From positions 124,001 through 188,000 of the forward strand of contig CAXBCP010000003.1 in the NCBI GenBank assembly GCA_963974055.1: 64,000 nt of DNA. Direction: 5' to 3'. A program made the position numbers and the translations under genes. This document shows positions 8,287 through 17,025 of this stretch, one piece after another; positions within the stretch are counted from its first letter, which is position 1, and each line of letters starts with the position of its first letter. The notes beneath the pieces are model-generated. The model worked only from the letters and a program-made list of their open reading frames with translations, made no database searches and was not told the origin of the DNA. This DNA comes from CAXBCP01 sp963974055 (GTDB lineage: Bacteria > Pseudomonadota > Alphaproteobacteria > MPNO01 > UBA830).

Positions 8287-10040
8287 TGTGCGGTATCGCG
8301 GGAATCATGACTGCGGACGGGGCCGTGCCCGATACAGGCGCGCTCGACCGGATGAAGGCGGCACTGGCCCATCGCGGCCCGGACGGTGACGCGATCTGGC
8401 TGTCCGGCGATACCGGACTGGTCCATACGCGGCTCGCGATTATCGACCTGGAAACGGGCGATCAGCCGCTTTTCGGCCCCGGCGGGACGGCCCTGGTCGC
8501 GAACGGTGAAATTTACAACTATGTCGAACTGCGCGCCGAACTGACGGATGCCGCGTTCGCAACCAACTCGGATTGCGAACCTGTTCTGCATTATTACCGG
8601 AATTACGGGCTCGACTTCGCGGAATGGCTGCGTGGCATGTATGCGCTGGCGATATACGATCCGCAGGAACGCCGGCTGGTGCTGTCGCGGGATCCCTTCG
8701 GCATAAAGCCGCTCTATTACGCTGTGTCGGAGGCTGGTTTCGCCTTCGCTTCCGAACCGCAGGCGCTGCTGGCCGCCGGTTTCGGGCGGCGGGTATTGCG
8801 GGACCGGCCGGTGGGCGAACTGCTCCAGCTCCAGTTTTCGACGGGCGGTCATTCGCCGTTTGACGGCATAGAACGCGTGCTGCCGGGCGAGACGATCGTG
8901 ATCGCCGGGGGCGGGGTCGTCGATCGCCGCCGCCACGCCGCCCTGCCGTCGGGCGGGCCGGTGCGCATCGGCGAACGCGATGCGCTCGACAGGCTGGACA
9001 CGGCGCTGACGGACAGCGTCGATATGCACCAGCGCGCCGACGTCCCCTATGCGATGTTCCTGTCGGGCGGCGTCGATTCCGCGGCGGTCCTTGCGCTGAT
9101 GGCGCGGCTCAACGACACCCCGGTCTGCGCCTACACCGCCGGTTTCCCCGGCACCGATGCCGCCGACGAGCGCGGCCATGCCCGCGATGTCGCGCGTTCA
9201 TTGGGCGCGGAACATGTGGAGGTTTCCTTCGATGCTGCCGATTTCTGGGCGGTGCTGCCGGCCGTCGCGGCGGCGATGGACGAACCCGTCGCCGACTACG
9301 CCATTCTGCCGACCTGGAAGCTGGCGAAGGAAGCCGCGAAGTCCCACAAGGTTATCCTGTCGGGCGAAGGCGGCGATGAAATCTTCGGCGGCTACGGGCG
9401 CTATCGCAGTCTGATGCGTCCGTGGTGGATGGGCGGCCGCGGCATGCGGCGGCGCGGAATCATGGACGGGCTCGGCGTGCTGCGCCGAGACGACCTGGCC
9501 TGGCGCGACGGTATCACCGGCGCCGAGGCGGTGGCCCGCACCGACGGCAGGTCGCGGTTGCAGGTCGCGCAGGCGGTCGATTGCGCCGACTGGCTGCCGA
9601 ACGACCTGCTGACCAAGCTGGATCGTTGCCTGATGGCGCACGGGATAGAGGGACGCACGCCGTTTCTCGACCCCGCCGTCGCCAATGCCGCATTCTGTCT
9701 GCCGGATTCGCTCAAGATAAAAGGGCGTCTGGGTAAATGGATTTTGCGGAAATGGCTCGACGACGCGGCCCCTGCCGCCCAGGCGTTTGCCCGAAAGAAA
9801 GGCTTTACCGTGCCGGTCGGCGAATGGATCGCAGCGGAGGGCGCGCGCATTGGCCCGCTGGTCGCCGCCCAGTCCGGGGTCGCCGAACGCTGCCATCCGG
9901 ATGCCGTCAAGGCGCTTTTCACGTCACCGGGAAAGCGTGAACGCTTTGCCGCATGGACGTTGCTGTTCTTTGCGCTCTGGCACCAGCGCCACATCGTCGG
10001 CGAGGCCGCCGAAGGCGATGCGTTCGACGCGCTGAGCTGA
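8286..10040 (+). CDS. asnB: Glutamine-hydrolysing asparagine synthase-type amidotransferase
   Basis: AsnB-family protein of 584 aa. The N-terminal class II glutaminase domain starts MCGIAGI, so Cys2 becomes the nucleophile after Met removal; RLAIIDL and NGEIYNY are also present. The C-terminal ATP-pyrophosphatase domain has the PP-loop SGGVDS at residues 260-265 and GEGGDEIFGGYGRY. Both active sites look intact. AsnB makes asparagine from aspartate and glutamine, but paralogues inside glycan operons often amidate sugar acids instead, and coupling (TAATG) to three glycosyltransferases makes that role possible. The reading frame stays open far upstream through the previous gene, which is not evidence of a fusion. 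Confidence 0.9.
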   Translation: MCGIAGIMTADGAVPDTGALDRMKAALAHRGPDGDAIWLSGDTGLVHTRLAIIDLETGDQPLFGPGGTALVANGEIYNYVELRAELTDAAFATNSDCEPVLHYYRNYGLDFAEWLRGMYALAIYDPQERRLVLSRDPFGIKPLYYAVSEAGFAFASEPQALLAAGFGRRVLRDRPVGELLQLQFSTGGHSPFDGIERVLPGETIVIAGGGVVDRRRHAALPSGGPVRIGERDALDRLDTALTDSVDMHQRADVPYAMFLSGGVDSAAVLALMARLNDTPVCAYTAGFPGTDAADERGHARDVARSLGAEHVEVSFDAADFWAVLPAVAAAMDEPVADYAILPTWKLAKEAAKSHKVILSGEGGDEIFGGYGRYRSLMRPWWMGGRGMRRRGIMDGLGVLRRDDLAWRDGITGAEAVARTDGRSRLQVAQAVDCADWLPNDLLTKLDRCLMAHGIEGRTPFLDPAVANAAFCLPDSLKIKGRLGKWILRKWLDDAAPAAQAFARKKGFTVPVGEWIAAEGARIGPLVAAQSGVAERCHPDAVKALFTSPGKRERFAAWTLLFFALWHQRHIVGEAAEGDAFDALS

Positions 10041-10065
10041 AACAATCGGACTCCAATCGGCGCCG

Positions 10066-11232
10066 TCAGGACCAGAGATTGGCGCTTGCGATCTTGGCGC
10101 CATCCGCAATCGCCTGGAATTTCGCCCATACGATTGTCGGATGGACCTCCGGCGTCGCACTCGCCTGGGTACCGAAGCCGCAATCCGCGCCGGCGATGAC
10201 GTTCTCGCGCCCGACGACGCCTGCGAAGCGTTCGATCCGCTGGGCGACCAGTTCGGGGTGTTCGACCAGCACCGATGAATTGGTGACCACGCCGGGAATG
10301 ATCGATTTTCCGTCGGGGAGTTTGACGGTTTCCCACAACTTCCATTCATGTTCGTGACGCGGGTTGGCCGCCTCGAAGGAATAGGCGCCGGCTTTGATCT
10401 TCAGCACGATGTCGAGATAGTCCTTCATCTCCATATCGTGGACGCGGGGGCCCATATTGATGCCGTAGCAGGTGTGATAGCGCACCCTGTCTTCGGGAAT
10501 GCCCGCCAGCGCGTGATTGATCGCCTCGACCTGGTGTTCGGCCCAGGTCCGGCAGTCCTGCACGCTGAGCTGCGGGCTTTTGACGTAGTAATTGATCAGC
10601 CGCGGGTCGTCGATCTGGAGATCGAACCCGGCATCGACAATGGCGCGGTATTCGACGTTCAGCGCATCCGCCACCGCATAGAGGAATTCGTCCTCGGTTG
10701 CATAATACTCGTTCGCCTGGTTGCCGACCACGTCGCAGGGCGATATCGCGGGGACGAAGGCGTCGGCACCATGGGCATCGCAGGCGGCGCGCAGGTTGGC
10801 GAGGTCGCGTTGCAGCAGATCTTCGCCCTTGTAGGAAATCGGGCCGGTGCAGCTCATCTGCATGGTGCTGTGGGTCGGTGCCCGGTCCTTGGCGGCCTGT
10901 TCCGGGGCGTAAAATTCCGGGAAGGCATCCGATTCCCGGGAATTCGCCCAGGGCGACGGGCGCGACCGGCCCGTGGCCTCGAGCCCGGCCAGGCGTTCAT
11001 GGGCGTAGACGGCGAAGCCGCGTTTGCTGAATTCCCCGTCGCTCACGGTATCGATCCCGATACTTTTCTGCAGCCCGACGACATCGTTTACCGCGGTGGT
11101 GAGCGCCGCTTCGAACGCGGCGGTGTCGAAGGCGTCGCCCTTGTCTTCGGCGATCATGAAGCCGACCAGCGAGTCCGGACGCGGAATGCTGCCCACATGG
11201 GTCGTCATAATTCTGTCGGTGCTGCGTTTCAT
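10066..11232 (-). CDS. MetE C-terminal-like zinc methyltransferase/transferase
   Basis: A 388-aa protein equivalent to the C-terminal catalytic half of cobalamin-independent methionine synthase, the group that also contains epoxyalkane:coenzyme M transferases. Seen are THVGSIPRP near the N terminus, CTGPISYKGED, and the expected zinc ligands in YHTCYG and in ADCGFGT near the C terminus. There is no N-terminal MetE half, so it is not a full MetE. It likely activates a thiol for alkyl transfer, or acts in an unknown catabolic step. It is transcribed alone, convergent with asnB and divergent from a small lipoprotein gene. An in-frame ATG eight codons in (MTTHVGS) is an alternative start. Confidence 0.78.
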   Translation of the reverse strand: MKRSTDRIMTTHVGSIPRPDSLVGFMIAEDKGDAFDTAAFEAALTTAVNDVVGLQKSIGIDTVSDGEFSKRGFAVYAHERLAGLEATGRSRPSPWANSRESDAFPEFYAPEQAAKDRAPTHSTMQMSCTGPISYKGEDLLQRDLANLRAACDAHGADAFVPAISPCDVVGNQANEYYATEDEFLYAVADALNVEYRAIVDAGFDLQIDDPRLINYYVKSPQLSVQDCRTWAEHQVEAINHALAGIPEDRVRYHTCYGINMGPRVHDMEMKDYLDIVLKIKAGAYSFEAANPRHEHEWKLWETVKLPDGKSIIPGVVTNSSVLVEHPELVAQRIERFAGVVGRENVIAGADCGFGTQASATPEVHPTIVWAKFQAIADGAKIASANLWS

Positions 11233-11317
11233 GTCGACGGGTTCCCCCCTGAATTATTCTTGTCGCAGAGGTTAGGTCGGGCGTTATCACAGCGCAAGTG
11301 ACGGTTTCATTGGCAGT

Positions 11318-11359
11318 GTATGGTTAACGGATATCAACCTTAACGAAAATTAACCATAC
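11318..11359. repeat. Long-spaced inverted repeat (10-bp arms)
   Basis: GTATGGTTAA at 11318-11327 is repeated in inverted form as TTAACCATAC at 11350-11359 around a 22-bp AT-rich spacer. It lies in the divergent region between the MetE-like gene and the lipoprotein gene. Arm spacing of about three helical turns would suit a looped or dimeric regulator site. No poly-T follows, so it is not an intrinsic terminator. Function is inferred only. Confidence 0.55.
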
Positions 11360-11396
11360 CGATCCGGTGTCGATGATTCCGGTTTTCCCCGCTGGT

Positions 11397-11459
11397 CTTT
11401 AACGCCCGGTTAAAGGTGAGTCGCGATACTGTCGGCTGGATATTCGGCAGAATATTCAG
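11397..11459. repeat. Two adjacent inverted repeats upstream of the lipoprotein gene
   Basis: CTTTAAC (11397-11403) and GTTAAAG (11409-11415) form a perfect 7-bp palindrome with a 5-bp spacer. Next, CTGGATATTC (11436-11445) and GAATATTCAG (11450-11459) pair with one mismatch across GGCA. Both lie 25-90 bp before the ATG at 11486 and may be operator sites for that gene. Confidence 0.5.
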
Positions 11460-11485
11460 TTGTACCGTTGATCGAGGATTGCCGG

Positions 11486-11770
11486 ATGTACGGAAAACCC
11501 GTGGCTGTTGCCGCGCTGTTTGCAACCCTGCTGCTTGCCGCCGGCTGCGAACATGCGATGCTCGAAGATACGATCTTCGACAAGGAGTATATTGCGCGCC
11601 ATATCCCCAACGAAGAAAAGGTTCTCGGGGCGACGACCTTTCGGCCGCGCCCCAGCGCCGTGGTCCAGACCTACTGCTACAGCAGCATCGGCGAGGTCGA
11701 GTGTTATGCCGAGCCGCAAAAGGGCGAGCGCTACCGGCTGAACGGCTATTACGGTCCCGCGCCCGAATAG
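11486..11770 (+). CDS. Small lipoprotein, function unknown
   Basis: A 94-aa protein with a classical lipoprotein signal: a charged start, a hydrophobic stretch, then the lipobox LAAGC with the lipidated Cys at residue 21. The mature part has a conserved-looking cysteine pair in YCYSSIGEVECYAEP and a C-terminal NGYYGP. I recognise the general type (small alphaproteobacterial lipoproteins with a YCY...DCY-like core) but no assigned function. The ATG at 11486 gives a proper signal peptide; an in-frame TTG 18 bases upstream is less likely. The upstream region is rich in inverted repeats. Confidence 0.7.
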   Translation: MYGKPVAVAALFATLLLAAGCEHAMLEDTIFDKEYIARHIPNEEKVLGATTFRPRPSAVVQTYCYSSIGEVECYAEPQKGERYRLNGYYGPAPE

Positions 11771-11875
11771 GCGGCGATCCGAATATCCGCCCAAAATCCT
11801 GACCATTGCCGTTTAATGACGATTCGGTGACCGGGCGGTAGCCTTTTGCGTCCGAAATCACCGTCTGGCGTGCAC

Positions 11876-12538
11876 ATGCTCCGCCTCGTTGCCGCGGCCC
11901 TGATATCCCTTCTTACGGCATTCATGCTGAACGCTGCAGTTGCGCAGCCCGCAAACTATGGCGATGCGATGCGCTGGTACGAGCGTGAAGCGAAAAAGGG
12001 ATCCGCGAGGGCGCAGTTTCTGCTCGGCATGCTTTATGAACGCGGTGTTCCCGGCCACGGCAAAGATCTGGCGAAGGCCCATACGTGGTTTCTGAAGGCC
12101 GCCGAGCAGGGGCACCCGATGGCCCAGTACAAGGTCGGCGCATCATTCCATTTCGGGACCGGCGTTACGGCAGACCGCGCGCAGGCGGTGTCCTGGTATC
12201 GCCGTGCCGCGGGCAACGGGGTCGCCGAGGCACAGCACAACCTCGCCCATCTGCTGCTGAACGGCACCGGCACCGCCCGGTCGCCGGACGAGGCCGCGCG
12301 CTGGTACGGTGAGGCGGCCCGTCATGGGTTCGGACCGTCGCAGCTCGCGCTGGGTTATCTTTATCTTCAGGGCATCGCGGTCGGGAAAGATCCTGCCGAG
12401 GCCTGGGCATGGTTCCGGGCGGCGGAATCCCGCGATGTTGCGGGTGCGGCAAAAGCCCGCGCCGCCGCTGGCGAAAACCTGTCGCCCGCCGACCTCGAAA
12501 AGGCGCAACAAATGGCAAAACCCCGACTTGGCAGCTAG
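11876..12538 (+). CDS. Secreted Sel1-repeat protein
   Basis: A 220-aa protein starting MLRLVAAALISLLTAFML, a signal peptide probably cleaved after AVAQ. It is followed by about four to five Sel1-type TPR-like repeats (AQFLLGMLYERG, AQYKVGASFHFGTG, AQHNLAHLLLNGTG, SQLALGYLYLQG). Sel1 proteins are protein-interaction scaffolds; this one would work in the periplasm. The ATG at 11876 is chosen because the signal peptide begins there; TTG (11846) and GTG (11870) lie in frame upstream. It may follow the lipoprotein gene in one transcript. Partner unknown. Confidence 0.82.
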   Translation: MLRLVAAALISLLTAFMLNAAVAQPANYGDAMRWYEREAKKGSARAQFLLGMLYERGVPGHGKDLAKAHTWFLKAAEQGHPMAQYKVGASFHFGTGVTADRAQAVSWYRRAAGNGVAEAQHNLAHLLLNGTGTARSPDEAARWYGEAARHGFGPSQLALGYLYLQGIAVGKDPAEAWAWFRAAESRDVAGAAKARAAAGENLSPADLEKAQQMAKPRLGS

Positions 12539-12662
12539 TTATCGTGTGATCCGGCGGCCGCAGCCGGTGCGTAGCATCCGTTGGACAAGATCAACCCTGT
12601 CCCCCATGATCGGCACCGGGATCGCGCTGACATCCCCCGTTTACCAAGCAGAGTACTGAGCC

Positions 12663-13877
12663 ATGGATACGATCGAACGCACCGGTGCAGACACCACCAC
12701 CCCGGACGAGCTTGTCGCCCGCGCCGCCGCGCTGAAACCGGCGCTGCGGGAGCGCCAGCGCGAAACGGAACGCAATCGTCGGGTTTCCGATGAAACCGTC
12801 GCCGATCTCAAGGCCGCCGGGCTCTACAAGGTGCAACAGCCCGCACGCTACGGCGGGTATGAATTCGACATCGGCACTTTCGTGCGCTGCGCGACCGAGA
12901 TCGGCGCCGGCTGCGGCTCGACCGGGTGGATCTATTCGACCGCCGCCCAGCATCAGTGGCAGATCGGCATGTTCGACGTTGCGGCCCAGGACGAAGTCTG
13001 GGGTGGCGATTCGATGCATATTTCCGCGTCGTCCTATTCGCCGGGCGGTACGGCGGTGGAGGTCGATGGCGGCTATCGGATCACCGGCAAGTGGCTCTAT
13101 TGTTCCGGCGTGCTGAATGCCGACTGGATGATCCTCGGCGCGAAGATCGCGGCGGACGCGGCCTCCGATCCCTATACCCAAGGTTATATCCTGGTGCCGA
13201 AAACGCAATATGCGGTCGAGGATAACTGGGACGTGATGGGATTGATCGGCACCGGCAGCAACGACGTCATTATAAACGATCTGTTCGTGCCGGCGCATCG
13301 CATGCTGACCCTCGAACAGGCCCTGTCCGGCAACCCGCCCGGAGCAGCAGTGAACGACAATGCGTTGTGGCGGGTGCCGTTTTTCGCGGCGATCTCGTTA
13401 TGCCTGTGCGGCGCCGCCATGGGCATGGCGCAGGGCGCGCTCGAAACCTATATCGATCAGATCAGCGTCCGTAAAACCCGGGGCGCGGCCCTCAGCCAGC
13501 CACAGAGCATGGCCGATTTCCCGACCATCCAGGCCCGCGTTGCCGAGGCGGCAGCGGCCATAGATGCGGCCAAGCACCTGGTCGCGCGCGACTGCGATAC
13601 CATCATGCGCGTCATGAACGAAGGCCGCGCCCTGACGGTCGAGGAACGCGCCCGCAACAAGGGCGATCTGAGCTTCGCCGTGAAAATGGCGCGGCGGGCG
13701 ACGGATCTGCTGTTCGAAAGCGTTGGCGGGGCGGGGCTGTCCAATGACAGCGTCACGCAGCGTTTCTGGCGCGACCTGCATGCGGCGTCGAAGCATATCA
13801 GCCTCAACTGGGATATGTGTTCGACCCTGTATGGCCGTGTCTCGCTCGGCCTGCCGTCCGGGACGGCGCAGTTCTAG
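12663..13877 (+). CDS. HsaA/acyl-CoA dehydrogenase-fold flavin monooxygenase
   Basis: A 404-aa flavoprotein of the acyl-CoA dehydrogenase fold, in the branch containing HsaA and other two-component FMNH2-dependent hydroxylases. Seen are LKAAGLYKVQQPARYGGYE (N-terminal helical domain), GGYRITGKWLYCSG and MGLIGTGSNDV (middle beta domain), and a C-terminal helical domain with SLNWDMCSTLYG, whose length and layout match HsaA-like enzymes. A catalytic acyl-CoA dehydrogenase glutamate is not obvious, favouring oxygenase over dehydrogenase. No flavin reductase gene is adjacent. Paralogues lie at 33.6 and 55.9 kb. Substrate is unknown, probably an aromatic or cyclic acid. Confidence 0.8.
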   Translation: MDTIERTGADTTTPDELVARAAALKPALRERQRETERNRRVSDETVADLKAAGLYKVQQPARYGGYEFDIGTFVRCATEIGAGCGSTGWIYSTAAQHQWQIGMFDVAAQDEVWGGDSMHISASSYSPGGTAVEVDGGYRITGKWLYCSGVLNADWMILGAKIAADAASDPYTQGYILVPKTQYAVEDNWDVMGLIGTGSNDVIINDLFVPAHRMLTLEQALSGNPPGAAVNDNALWRVPFFAAISLCLCGAAMGMAQGALETYIDQISVRKTRGAALSQPQSMADFPTIQARVAEAAAAIDAAKHLVARDCDTIMRVMNEGRALTVEERARNKGDLSFAVKMARRATDLLFESVGGAGLSNDSVTQRFWRDLHAASKHISLNWDMCSTLYGRVSLGLPSGTAQF

Positions 13878-13909
13878 GCCTTTGCCCTGCGGGTCGGGGA
13901 CCGTTTGTC

Positions 13910-13923
13910 TTGATCTTCATCAA
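13910..13923 (+). promoter_or_regulatory. FNR/FixK-type box upstream of the formate/nitrite-type channel
   Basis: TTGATCTTCATCAA is a perfect TTGAT-N4-ATCAA palindrome, the consensus for FNR, FixK and DNR regulators, extended by one further paired base on each side (C...G, 13909-13924). Its centre is 41.5 bp before the A of the ATG at 13958, the classical class II activator spacing if transcription starts at that A. There is no clear Shine-Dalgarno sequence before the ATG. Oxygen or nitrogen-oxide control of the channel is inferred. Confidence 0.75.
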
Positions 13924-13957
13924 GGTCAGTCGCGGAGCCTTGCCCTAACAAGTCCGG

Positions 13958-14785
13958 ATGCCACAGGACGCACCCAATACGGCGGGCTCGCTGAGCCACG
14001 CCCTCGATGCCTATGCGCCCGCGAAGATCGCCGAACGGGTGGCGACGGCGGGTGTTGCCAAGGCGACCCTGTCGCTGGTGCCGCTCTTTACCCTGGCGGT
14101 TCTCGCCGGGGCATTCATCGCGCTCGGCGCGGTATTCTATCTCACCGTGACGTTCCAGTTCGGTCCCGGGCCGGGGCCGGCGAAGCTGGTCGGCGGGATC
14201 GTTTTTTCGCTGGGCCTGGTGCTGATCGTCGTCGGCGGGGCGGAGCTGTTTACCGGCAACAACCTGATCATCCTGGCGCGTTGCGACGGCCTGATCGGCA
14301 CCGGCGCGCTGCTGCGCAACTGGGGCGTCGTTTATGCCGGGAATTTCGCCGGGGCGGCGGCGACGGCGGTGCTGGTCGCGCTGTCCGGGATTCTCGGGTC
14401 TGAGACCGGCGATATCGCGGAACATGCCCGGAAAATCGCCGCCGCCAAGATCACGCTTCCCTGGGACCAGGCTTTTTTCCGCGGCATCCTGTGCAACACG
14501 CTTGTTTGTCTGGCCGTCTGGCTTTGCTTCGCCTGTCACACGGTGACAGAAAAGGCGGTTGCGATCGTTTTCCCGATATCGGCCTTTGTGACGCTGGGAT
14601 TCGAACACAGTGTCGCCAATATGTTCTTCCTGCCCATGGGCATTCTTGCGGGATTGCCAGCCGACACCGCCACGCTGTCCGGAATTGGCGGCAATCTGAT
14701 TGCCGTCACCGCCGGGAATATCGTCGGCGGCGCCGGTTTTGTCGGTGTCGTTTACTGGATCGTGTATCGCCGCGGGACAGGCTGA
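13958..14785 (+). CDS. Formate/nitrite transporter family protein
   Basis: A 275-aa inner-membrane channel of the FocA/NirC family. Several hydrophobic segments are visible. Family hallmarks are GGAELFTGNNLIILA and the later VANMFFLPMG. It could pass formate, nitrite, hydrosulfide or a small carboxylate; the sequence does not settle which. It stands alone, with no pyruvate-formate lyase or nitrite reductase gene nearby. A perfect FNR-type box lies at 13910-13923, so anaerobic or microaerobic induction is likely. The ATG at 13958 lacks a good ribosome-binding site, consistent with a short-leader or leaderless message, although a downstream start cannot be excluded. Confidence 0.88.
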   Translation: MPQDAPNTAGSLSHALDAYAPAKIAERVATAGVAKATLSLVPLFTLAVLAGAFIALGAVFYLTVTFQFGPGPGPAKLVGGIVFSLGLVLIVVGGAELFTGNNLIILARCDGLIGTGALLRNWGVVYAGNFAGAAATAVLVALSGILGSETGDIAEHARKIAAAKITLPWDQAFFRGILCNTLVCLAVWLCFACHTVTEKAVAIVFPISAFVTLGFEHSVANMFFLPMGILAGLPADTATLSGIGGNLIAVTAGNIVGGAGFVGVVYWIVYRRGTG

Positions 14786-14797
14786 ACCGCCGCCGCT

Positions 14798-15988
14798 TCA
14801 GACCGAATCCCCCGCCGCCACGCCACTCGACCACGCCCATTGAAAATTATAGCCGCCGAGCCAGCCGGTCACGTCGACCGCTTCGCCGATCGCGTATAGG
14901 CCGGGAACGTCCTTTGCCGCCATCGTGCGCGACGACAGGGCCGTCGTATCGATGCCGCCGACGGTAACTTCGGCCTTGGCATACCCTTCACTGCCCGACG
15001 GCGTCAGCCGCCAGGCATTGATCGCTGCGCCGAGCGCCGTCAGCGCCGTGTCCGGTAATTCCCCGGCCGGGCGGGACGGCAGGTGTGTTTCTGCCAGCGC
15101 CGCGGCGAGCCGGGCGGGCAGGAATTCGGCCAGGATCTTTCTCGGTTCCGCCCGCGGTCGGCTGCGCTTTCGATCCAGCAGCAGGGCCGCGGCATCCGTA
15201 TCCGGCGCCATGTTCAGGGAAATTTCCGCGCCTGCGCGCCAATAGGACGATATCTGCAGGATCGCCGGGCCGGACAGGCCGCGATGGGTGAACAGCATGG
15301 CCTCGCGGAACGATGCGGTGTCGCAGGACGCGATACAGTCCAGCGACACGCCGCTGAGCGGCTGCATCAGCGCCAGGTCGTTGCCCGTGAAGGTCAGTGG
15401 CACCAGCGCCGGTCGAACTTCCGACAGGGGCAGGCCGAACCGCCGGGCGACATCATGTGCAAAACCGGTCGCGCCCATCTTCGGGATCGACAGCCCGCCG
15501 CTCGCGAGCACCAGCGACTCCGCCGTGAAATCGCCCCGGTCGGTAGCGACGCGGAACCGGTCGCCGCGGCTGATATCGGTGATGCGGTGGCGGACGCGCA
15601 GGTCGACGCCCGCCGTATCGCATTCGGTCAGCAGCATCGCGACCACGGCCTTTGCCGATCCGTCGCAGAAAAGCTGGCCCAGGGTTTTTTCGTGCCAGGC
15701 GATGCGGTGTTTGTCCATCAGGGCGATGAAATCGTGCTGCGTGTAGCGCGCCAGCGCTGACTTGCAGAAATGCGGGTTGCCCGAAATGAAGTTCTCTGGC
15801 GCCGCATAATGATTGGTGAAATTGCAGCGCCCGCCGCCGGAGATCAGGATCTTTTTCCCGGCCTCGTCCGCATGGTCGAGCAGGAGCACCCGGCGCCCGC
15901 GTCCGCCTGCCGTCAGCGCACACATCAGCCCGGCCGCGCCGGCGCCGATGACGACGACGTCGAAGTCGGTGTGTCCGGCAGCGGTCAT
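14798..15988 (-). CDS. BaiN/HI0933-like FAD-dependent oxidoreductase
   Basis: A 396-aa flavoprotein of the HI0933/BaiN family, annotated elsewhere as an aminoacetone oxidase-like or bile-acid-reductase-like protein. The N-terminal Rossmann motif is VVVIGAGAAGL with GAGAAG at residues 15-20, followed by the family block GKKILISGGGRCNFTN. The C-terminal FAD contact GYNFQWAWSSGVAAG and DVTGWLGGYN are also present. The physiological reaction of the family is poorly established. It converges on the channel gene 12 bases away. Confidence is high for family, low for reaction. Confidence 0.88.
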   Translation of the reverse strand: MTAAGHTDFDVVVIGAGAAGLMCALTAGGRGRRVLLLDHADEAGKKILISGGGRCNFTNHYAAPENFISGNPHFCKSALARYTQHDFIALMDKHRIAWHEKTLGQLFCDGSAKAVVAMLLTECDTAGVDLRVRHRITDISRGDRFRVATDRGDFTAESLVLASGGLSIPKMGATGFAHDVARRFGLPLSEVRPALVPLTFTGNDLALMQPLSGVSLDCIASCDTASFREAMLFTHRGLSGPAILQISSYWRAGAEISLNMAPDTDAAALLLDRKRSRPRAEPRKILAEFLPARLAAALAETHLPSRPAGELPDTALTALGAAINAWRLTPSGSEGYAKAEVTVGGIDTTALSSRTMAAKDVPGLYAIGEAVDVTGWLGGYNFQWAWSSGVAAGDSV

Positions 15989-16129
15989 TTATCGACCCTA
16001 TGCGGGGGAAAGCGGCGGTTTTTTGTCATGATGCCCGAGTGTAGCGCATTGCCGGCCCGGATGAGACCTTGATCCCGCCGCGCCGGGGGCCTAAAAACCG
16101 CGCTACCTTTTCAGCCAAAGCGTTCTCTC

Positions 16130-16984
16130 ATGCATACTCCGTATATCCTCACCACCGCGTGCCCCGACAAGCAGGGCATCGTCGCCGCCGTTTCCGGGTT
16201 TCTGGCGGATTCAGGCTGTTCGGTCGATGAGGCGGCGTTTTTCTCGGACCGCGAATCCGGGCGGTTTTACGGCCGGTCCGTATTCCGTCTCGACCGCGAC
16301 GACGTGACCGCTGAAATGGTCGGCTCGTGGTTCGGCCAGGTCGCCCATAAGTTCGACATGGAATGGGAAATATTCGATACCGCCGCGCCGCTGAAGGTGA
16401 TGATCATGGTGTCGAAATTCGACCATTGCCTGAACGATCTGTTGTACCGCTATCGCATCGGCGCGCTGCCGATGGAAGTGACGGCGATCGTGTCCAACCA
16501 TCCGGACGCGCAGCCACAGGCCGAGGCGGCAGGCATTCCCTATCACCATATCCCGGTTACGAAGGACACCAAGCCCGAGGCCGAAGCCAAACTGATGGAC
16601 CTGGTCGAGGCGACGGGCACGGATATCGTGGTGCTGGCGCGGTATATGCAGGTCCTGTCCGACGATCTGTGCCGCAGGCTCGACGGCCGCGCGATCAATA
16701 TCCACCATTCGTTCCTGCCGGGTTTCAAGGGCGCAAAACCCTATCACCAGGCCTTCGCGCGCGGCGTGAAGCTGATCGGCGCGACGGCGCATTTCGTGAC
16801 CGCCGATCTCGACGAAGGCCCGATCATCGAACAGGCGGTCGACCGGATCGATCACACCACCATGCCCGACGAGATGGTCGCCATCGGTCGCGACCTCGAA
16901 AGCGTCGCGCTCGCCCGCGCCGTGCGTTACGTGCTTGAACGCCGCGTTTTGCTGAACGGGTCGAAGACGGTGGTGTTCCGGTAA
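16130..16984 (+). CDS. purU: Formyltetrahydrofolate deformylase
   Basis: Hydrolyses 10-formyl-THF to THF and formate, balancing one-carbon pools. Its 284 aa match the family. The N-terminal ACT domain starts TTACPDKQGIVAAVSGFL (regulatory). The formyltransferase-like domain holds the catalytic triad Asn190, His192 (NIHHSFLPG) and Asp228 (ADLDEGPI). All key residues are present. The product formate could be a substrate for the FNT channel encoded 1.3 kb upstream, but the two genes are not in one operon. It converges on an SDR gene. Confidence 0.95.
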   Translation: MHTPYILTTACPDKQGIVAAVSGFLADSGCSVDEAAFFSDRESGRFYGRSVFRLDRDDVTAEMVGSWFGQVAHKFDMEWEIFDTAAPLKVMIMVSKFDHCLNDLLYRYRIGALPMEVTAIVSNHPDAQPQAEAAGIPYHHIPVTKDTKPEAEAKLMDLVEATGTDIVVLARYMQVLSDDLCRRLDGRAINIHHSFLPGFKGAKPYHQAFARGVKLIGATAHFVTADLDEGPIIEQAVDRIDHTTMPDEMVAIGRDLESVALARAVRYVLERRVLLNGSKTVVFR

Positions 16985-17025
16985 AATTTGGGGACAATCG
17001 GTCCTTCAGCGGTCACGACCTGCAT

